From positions 1 to 11,006 of the forward strand of contig JAQSWC010000120.1 of assembly GCA_029266815.1 (NCBI GenBank): a stretch of 11,006 bases of DNA, in the 5' to 3' direction. Origin of the DNA: Paucimonas sp. GTDB taxonomy: Bacteria; Pseudomonadota; Gammaproteobacteria; Burkholderiales; Burkholderiaceae_D. The notes under the pieces were generated by a model. That model was not told where the DNA came from. It worked only from the letters and a program-made list of their open reading frames with translations, and ran no database searches. A program made the position numbers and the translations under genes. This document shows positions 6,879 to 11,006 of the stretch, piece after piece (the first letter of the stretch is position 1; each line of letters starts with the position of its first letter).

Positions 6879-7844
6879 ATGCCCTCTGAATTCGACCTGA
6901 TCGAAAAATTTTTTACCCGTCCGCCTCGCGCAGGTTCTGCCGTATTGCTCGGCGTGGGCGATGACTGCGCCCTTTTCGCCCCCGAATCTGGCATGCAGCT
7001 CGCCGTGTCTTCGGACATGCTAGTCGCCGGCCGGCATTTTTTCCCCGACGCCGATCCCTTTTTCCTGGGCCACAAGTCCCTTGCGGTCAATCTGTCCGAC
7101 CTGGCCGCAATGGGTGCGAGACCGCTTGCCTTTACGCTTGCCTTGTCTCTTCCTGAGGCGAATGAGTCCTGGCTGTCGGCCTTTTCGCAGGGACTTCTGC
7201 AGCTGGCGGATCGATTCGATTGTCAGCTTGTCGGCGGTGACACGACCAGGGGGCCGCTCAATATCTGCATCACAATCTTCGGTGAAATCGCCGCAATCGA
7301 TGCCCTGCGGCGCGACGGCGCGCGCGTGGGGGACGACATCTGGGTATCCGGCACGCTCGGCGATGCAAGGCTCGCGCTGGCAGCACTGCAACAGGACGTG
7401 GCTTTGGATACCGGCGAGTTGCGTAGCGCCAAGGAACGGCTCGATGCGCCGCAACCGCGTGTCGCGCTCGGGCTGGCGCTGCGCGGCGTCGCCACGTCTG
7501 CCATCGATATTTCAGACGGACTGACAGGCGATCTGGGGCATATCCTGAAACGCTCATATGTCGGCGCACGGCTGGACGCTGATTCCCTTCCGATCGGCAG
7601 CGCCCTTGCCAGGCAGCCACTTGAGCTTCAGCATCGCTTCGCGCTGGCCGGCGGCGATGATTACGAACTTTGCTTTACTGCACCGGTAACCATGCGCGAC
7701 AAGGTACATGCCGCTTCACAGACAGCGAAAGTCAGCGTGACCCGTGTCGGCGCGATAGAGGCAGAGCCCGGCCTGCGCCTGTTCGATGCCCATGGCACGC
7801 CAATGTCGCTCACTCTTTCCGCTTTCGATCATTTCGCCTCATGA
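6879..7844 (+). CDS. thiL: Thiamine-monophosphate kinase
   Basis: ThiL phosphorylates thiamine monophosphate with ATP to give thiamine diphosphate, the last step of cofactor synthesis, in the cytoplasm. The 321 residues match the family length. Visible motifs are FDLIEKFF at the N-terminus, GVGDDCA (25-31), SDMLVAGRHF (45-54, normally TDxLVEGxHF), HKSLAVNLSDLAAMGARP (65-82), VGGDTTRG (118-125, metal and phosphate binding), ISDGLTGDL (211-219) and GGDDYEL (258-264). The start fits the family, although it lacks a Shine-Dalgarno sequence and may head a leaderless message. It is the first gene of a cluster with pgpA, overlapping it by ATGA, and pncC. The thiL-pgpA pairing is common in proteobacteria. 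Here nusB is not upstream; maeB lies there instead, divergently transcribed. Confidence 0.96.
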   Translation: MPSEFDLIEKFFTRPPRAGSAVLLGVGDDCALFAPESGMQLAVSSDMLVAGRHFFPDADPFFLGHKSLAVNLSDLAAMGARPLAFTLALSLPEANESWLSAFSQGLLQLADRFDCQLVGGDTTRGPLNICITIFGEIAAIDALRRDGARVGDDIWVSGTLGDARLALAALQQDVALDTGELRSAKERLDAPQPRVALGLALRGVATSAIDISDGLTGDLGHILKRSYVGARLDADSLPIGSALARQPLELQHRFALAGGDDYELCFTAPVTMRDKVHAASQTAKVSVTRVGAIEAEPGLRLFDAHGTPMSLTLSAFDHFAS

Positions 7845-8362
7845 CTACACCAGAACCTGTGCTGCGCGCCTCCGTCAGACCAAACGCGCGCTTCATGCTG
7901 TCCCACCCTGCCCACTTCATCTCGCAAGGCTTCGGCAGCGGCCTGTCTCCTGTTATGCCCGGCACATTCGGCACCCTCTTTGCCTGGCTCTCGTTCAATG
8001 TGTTGAGCATGCGCTGGCCGCACTTCTTTTCACCGTTGAACTGGGCCATTCTCATTGGCGTGGGCTTTCTGGTGGGATTATGGGCATGCAGCAAAACCGG
8101 CCGCGATATCGGCATTGCCGACCATGGCAGCATGGTCTGGGACGAGATCATCGCCTTCTGGCTGGTGCTTCTTTTCATCGGCCCCGCACCGCTATCGACG
8201 CAGGCATGGGCGTTTTTCTGGTTTCGGCTGTTCGACATGACGAAGCCTCCGCCCATCCGAAATTTCGAACGCCGCTTCAAGAGCGGCTTTGGCGTGATGT
8301 GCGACGATATCCTGGCTGCGTTCTACACGCTGCTTGTGTTTGCGCTGTGGCGCGTGATCTGA
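7841..8362 (+). CDS. pgpA: Phosphatidylglycerophosphatase A
   Basis: PgpA removes the phosphate from phosphatidylglycerol phosphate at the inner membrane to give phosphatidylglycerol. The protein has 173 residues with hydrophobic segments around 41-58, 66-83, 103-125 and 157-171. Family motifs are GFGSGLSPVMPGTFGTL (30-46), the acidic pair DE in VWDEIIAFW (99-107), FRLFDMTKPPPI (128-139) and GVMCDD (151-156), whose acidic residues are expected to bind Mg2+. The ATG at 7841 overlaps the thiL stop as ATGA, so the two are probably translationally coupled. The frame is open further upstream (from 7670), but that part is the thiL coding region read in another frame. Confidence 0.95.
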   Translation: MTTPEPVLRASVRPNARFMLSHPAHFISQGFGSGLSPVMPGTFGTLFAWLSFNVLSMRWPHFFSPLNWAILIGVGFLVGLWACSKTGRDIGIADHGSMVWDEIIAFWLVLLFIGPAPLSTQAWAFFWFRLFDMTKPPPIRNFERRFKSGFGVMCDDILAAFYTLLVFALWRVI

Positions 8363-8397
8363 TTGAATTACCCTGATTCCAAAAGAGAGAGACAAAC

Positions 8398-8886
8398 ATG
8401 GACGACATCATCGATCTGGCCACCCTGCTCGGGAATGAAGCGAAGAAAAAAGGCATGCTGCTGGCCACGGCAGAATCCTGCACCGGCGGCGGCGTAGCAC
8501 AGGCGATCACCGAGATTGCCGGCTCATCGGACTGGTTCGACTGCGGCTTCGTCGCCTACTCGAATTCATCCAAGACCGAAATGCTGAACGTGTCCGATGC
8601 CGTGATTGCGCAGCACGGCGCAGTCAGCGAAGAAGTGGCTGCGGCAATGGCTGAGGGCGCCCTGGCCAACAGCAATGCACATATCTCGGTGTCTACCACC
8701 GGGATAGCCGGCCCCGGTGGCGCCGTGCCGGGCAAGCCTGTCGGCACCGTGTGCTTCGCCTGGGCCATAGAAGGCCATCCTTCTCGTACCGAACGCCTGG
8801 TATTTAGCGGCGACCGGCAGGCCATCCGCTATCAAACCGTAGTGCACGCACTGAAAGGTCTGCTGCGACTGCTCGAGCAGCGCTGA
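8398..8886 (+). CDS. pncC: Nicotinamide-nucleotide amidohydrolase (stand-alone CinA C-terminal domain)
   Basis: PncC converts nicotinamide mononucleotide to nicotinate mononucleotide and ammonia, returning the NMN released by DNA ligase to NAD synthesis. The 162-residue protein is only the CinA C-terminal domain; the N-terminal MoaB-like domain of full CinA is absent, which is usual for proteobacterial YgaD/PncC. Motifs are ATAESCTGG (23-31, S27 the likely catalytic serine), FVAYSNSSK (51-59), TGIAGPGG (101-108) and KPVGTV (113-118). A purine-rich AAAAGAGAGAGA precedes the ATG as a loose ribosome binding site. It starts 35 bases after pgpA with no terminator between them, so it likely belongs to the same transcript. 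It converges on pyrF, with no clear terminator in the 45-base gap. Confidence 0.94.
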   Translation: MDDIIDLATLLGNEAKKKGMLLATAESCTGGGVAQAITEIAGSSDWFDCGFVAYSNSSKTEMLNVSDAVIAQHGAVSEEVAAAMAEGALANSNAHISVSTTGIAGPGGAVPGKPVGTVCFAWAIEGHPSRTERLVFSGDRQAIRYQTVVHALKGLLRLLEQR

Positions 8887-8931
8887 TCTTAACTGCTCTT
8901 ATCTCCACGGTTTTCCCGATTCGATCCAGAT

Positions 8932-9756
8932 TTAACCCGCTCGGCATCGATTTACGGCGTCTCGCGTGTCGACTGCTGCTCGCGCAGCAGCTGCAGCAAA
9001 CGTTTCTCCGTCCTGCGGTTTGGCATATAAAATCGCGCGCGATGAATTGATCATCATTCCAGTGCCGTTGGCGGTTGCTCCTGCGTTTATTGTGGCTTCA
9101 ACATCCCCGCCCTGTGCGCCGATGCCCGGCACCAACAACGGCATATCGCCTACGCGCTTTCGCACTTCAGCCAATTCATTCGGAAAGGTGGCGCCGACCA
9201 CCAGTCCGCACTGGCCGTTGGTATTCCACTTGTCCGCTACCAGCGATGCGACATGCTGGTAGAGCGGCTTGCCATCGACATTCAGGAATTGCAGATCGGA
9301 GCCGCCAGGATTGGATGTGCGGCAAAGGATGATGACGCCGCGGTCTTTCCATTCAAGGTACGGCGCTACCGAATCGAAACCCATATACGGATTCACCGTT
9401 ACGGCGTCCGCCGCATATCGCTCATAGGCTTCGCGCGCGTATTGTTCAGCGGTTGCGCCAATGTCACCGCGCTTGGCATCCAGCACAAGGGGAATGTGCG
9501 GGTACTTCTGCTTCACGTAACGGCAGACGTCTTCCAACTGGTCTTCGGCGCGCAATGCCGCGAAGTAAGCGATTTGCGGCTTGAATGCGCAGGCTAGGCG
9601 GGCAGTAGCATCGACGATTGCCTTGCAGAACAACGAAATCGCCTCCGGTTTCTCTTTCAATTCTGCCGGAAATTTCGCGATGTCGGGATCGAGCCCGACA
9701 CAGAGCAGCGAATTGCTCGACTGCCACGCAGTCGAAAGTTTGTTGATGAAATTCAT
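8932..9756 (-). CDS. pyrF: Orotidine 5'-phosphate decarboxylase, type 2
   Basis: PyrF decarboxylates orotidine 5'-phosphate to UMP, the last step of de novo pyrimidine synthesis, in the cytoplasm. The 274-residue length and the sequence LDAKRGDIG (92-100) place it in the longer type 2 subfamily rather than with the E. coli form. The catalytic Asp-Lys-Asp set is D93, K95 and D98. VGLDPD (20-25), FKPQIAYF (58-65), VNPYMGFDS (121-129), VPGIGAQGGD (209-218) and NSSR with R240 for the phosphate are all present. No Shine-Dalgarno sequence is evident before the ATG; TACTTT lies six bases upstream and is a poor -10 match. It is a single gene, divergent from the EamA exporter with only 61 bases between the starts. 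Confidence 0.96.
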   Translation of the reverse strand: MNFINKLSTAWQSSNSLLCVGLDPDIAKFPAELKEKPEAISLFCKAIVDATARLACAFKPQIAYFAALRAEDQLEDVCRYVKQKYPHIPLVLDAKRGDIGATAEQYAREAYERYAADAVTVNPYMGFDSVAPYLEWKDRGVIILCRTSNPGGSDLQFLNVDGKPLYQHVASLVADKWNTNGQCGLVVGATFPNELAEVRKRVGDMPLLVPGIGAQGGDVEATINAGATANGTGMMINSSRAILYAKPQDGETFAAAAARAAVDTRDAVNRCRAG

Positions 9757-9805
9757 GTATAGAAAGTATTGAATTGGCCCACATGCGCATTGTAACGTGC
9801 CGTGC

Positions 9806-9811
9806 TATCGT
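9806..9811 (+). promoter_or_regulatory. -10-like element placed for leaderless transcription of the EamA gene
   Basis: TATCGT, preceded by TGC as in an extended -10, lies six bases before the ATG at 9818, the same geometry as at thiL. No -35 hexamer and no Shine-Dalgarno sequence are visible. Confidence 0.3.
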
Positions 9812-9817
9812 TGCTTC

Positions 9818-10708
9818 ATGGTTCATCTCTCCCGTAAAAACTTCATCCTCCTTGTATTGCTGACGCTGTGCTGGGGCATCAACTGGCCAGTCATGAAACT
9901 CGGCGTACAGGACTACCCTCCGCTCACTTTCCGTGTCATGGGCATGCTGCTGGGCTTGCCGGCGATCGCATTTGCAGCCCGCCTGCAGGGAGTCTCTCTG
10001 GCCATTCGTCGAGACCAGCTCAAAACCGTCCTGATCTTGAGCGTTCCCAACATGATGGTCTGGCACATCTTCATCATTCTTGGAGTGAAGATGCTGTCCT
10101 CAGGACGTGCTGCGATTCTTGGTTATACGATGCCGGTTTGGGCGTTGCTGGCCGGGCTCCTGTTCTTCGGAGACAAAGTCACGCGCATGGCCTGGATCGG
10201 CGTCGGCTGTGCTCTGGCCGGTGCGGTGCTGTTGCTTTCAAACGAGTTTTCGGCATTGAGCGGACAACCGTTGGGCAGTCTGCTGGCGCTGATCGCAGCA
10301 GCAGGCTGGGGCTATGGCACAGTCGCAATGAAGCGAACAAAGATCGATATTCCGACCGTGTCGCTGACCTTCTGGATGCTTGCCGTGACCACGCCGTTGC
10401 TGTTGATTCTGGCGGTGGCTTTCGAATTCGAAGCGTGGAAGATGCCGAATATGGTGGAATGGGCGGCCATCGTGTTCAACGGCCTGTTGGTGTTCGGCTT
10501 TGCCCACGTAGTGTGGTTCCAGCTTGCGCGCACCTTGCCACCGGTCGCTTCTAGCCTGTCGGTGATGATGATTCCGGTGGTCGGAGTGTTTTCCGGAGCC
10601 TGGCTGTTGAACGAAGTGCCGCACTGGCAGGATTACGGCGCCATGGTGCTGATCCTGATTTCGATGAGCACAGTGCTATTGAAACGTCAGGAAAAGAACC
10701 CTATATAG
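9818..10708 (+). CDS. EamA-domain (DMT superfamily) transporter
   Basis: This is an inner-membrane protein of 296 residues with about ten hydrophobic helices, made of two tandem EamA repeats (roughly residues 8-135 and 150-288), the normal size and plan for drug/metabolite transporters. The first helix contains TLCWGINWPVMKLG, close to the family's usual WGxN/xxxxK opening. The second repeat begins with ALIAAAGWGYGTVAMKR. Members export amino acids, metabolites or drugs; the substrate cannot be told from sequence. The start at 9818 (MVHLSRKNF) is preferred over an in-frame ATG at 9797, because the seven extra residues are hydrophilic and unlike the family, and the putative -10 lies between the two. 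It is separated from lemA by 40 bases with no terminator, so readthrough is possible. Confidence 0.9.
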   Translation: MVHLSRKNFILLVLLTLCWGINWPVMKLGVQDYPPLTFRVMGMLLGLPAIAFAARLQGVSLAIRRDQLKTVLILSVPNMMVWHIFIILGVKMLSSGRAAILGYTMPVWALLAGLLFFGDKVTRMAWIGVGCALAGAVLLLSNEFSALSGQPLGSLLALIAAAGWGYGTVAMKRTKIDIPTVSLTFWMLAVTTPLLLILAVAFEFEAWKMPNMVEWAAIVFNGLLVFGFAHVVWFQLARTLPPVASSLSVMMIPVVGVFSGAWLLNEVPHWQDYGAMVLILISMSTVLLKRQEKNPI

Positions 10709-10748
10709 CGCTGCAAGATTGATTTGAATAAATCGTTGGGGAGTGTCT

Positions 10749-11006
10749 ATGAAACGCTGGATGAAATGGTTTTCCGCAGTACTGCTGGTTTCCAGCTTGA
10801 ATGCCTGCGGTTACAACGACTTCCAGGCCAGGGATGAGCAAACCAAGGCTGCCTGGAGCGAAGTGGTCAACCAGTATCAGCGCCGTGCCGACCTGATTCC
10901 GAACCTGGTGAATACGGTGAAGGGATATGCATCGCATGAACGTGAAACGCTGGAAGCGGTCACCCGCGCTCGTGCGGCGGCAACGAGCTTCCAGATCACT
11001 CCGGAA
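10749..11006 (+). CDS. lemA: LemA-family lipoprotein, 3' end cut by window
   Basis: The first 86 residues of a LemA-family membrane-anchored protein are visible and the frame stays open to the window edge. Residues 1-20 form a lipoprotein signal: positive residues (MKRWMK), a hydrophobic stretch, then LNAC with C20 as the lipidation site. The mature part begins with GYNDFQARDEQTKAAW, followed by VNQYQRRADLIPNLVNTVKGY (split here at residues 40-60), the hallmark of the LemA helical domain. A good ribosome binding site, GGGGAG at 10738-10743, sits five bases before the ATG. LemA genes are often followed by TPM-domain (YgcG-like) genes, which would lie outside this window. The molecular role of the family is poorly defined. 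Confidence 0.93.
   Translation, partial: MKRWMKWFSAVLLVSSLNACGYNDFQARDEQTKAAWSEVVNQYQRRADLIPNLVNTVKGYASHERETLEAVTRARAAATSFQITPE

Noticed and set aside
8869..8880. Twelve-base palindrome CTGCTCGAGCAG near the end of pncC as a terminator or operator.
   Set aside because: It lies within conserved Leu/Glu/Gln coding sequence, has no T-run after it, and is easily produced by codon use.

Overview
The window looks like ordinary chromosomal core sequence from a betaproteobacterium, most likely Burkholderiales and perhaps Oxalobacteraceae (Herminiimonas/Herbaspirillum/Collimonas type). This rests on the moderate-to-high GC, the protein sequence style, and the run maeB / thiL-pgpA-pncC / pyrF, which I recall from that group. 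The assignment is from memory, not from a search. I see no insertion sequence, phage gene, CRISPR array or toxin-antitoxin pair.

Layout. Positions 3-851 (+) hold the 3' part of a PfkB-family sugar kinase that resembles the YihV (sulfofructose kinase) branch. It ends at a perfect bidirectional terminator (868-904) shared with the convergent 652-residue KimA-like APC permease (930-2888, minus). The permease promoter sits back to back with the promoter of a tRNA-Leu(CAA) gene (3021-3107), which has its own terminator. After about 310 bases without a gene comes a cytosolic 5'-nucleotidase of the cN-I type (3461-4363, +). It converges on a MaeB-type malic enzyme (4432-6588, minus).

From 6879 a tight plus-strand cluster runs thiL (thiamine-phosphate kinase), pgpA (overlapping thiL by ATGA) and pncC (35 bases on). 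It converges on pyrF (8932-9756, minus), which is divergent from an EamA/DMT-family exporter (9818-10708, +). The window ends inside a lemA-like lipoprotein gene (10749 onward).

Functionally these are separate housekeeping steps: thiamine diphosphate synthesis, phosphatidylglycerol synthesis, NMN/pyridine nucleotide salvage, UMP synthesis, nucleotide dephosphorylation and C4/C3 carbon metabolism. Nothing ties them into one new system.

The most notable observation is in maeB. The reading frame is intact, but about 50 residues that I expect in every MaeB are missing between residues 39 and 40. The missing segment includes the AYSPGVA motif with the catalytic tyrosine and the NGTAVLGLGN segment. 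This is either a real in-frame deletion that should disable the malic enzyme domain, or an assembly error. Smaller points are the visible internal duplication in the 5'-nucleotidase and the -10-like hexamers exactly six bases before the ATG of thiL and of the EamA gene, which suggest leaderless mRNAs.
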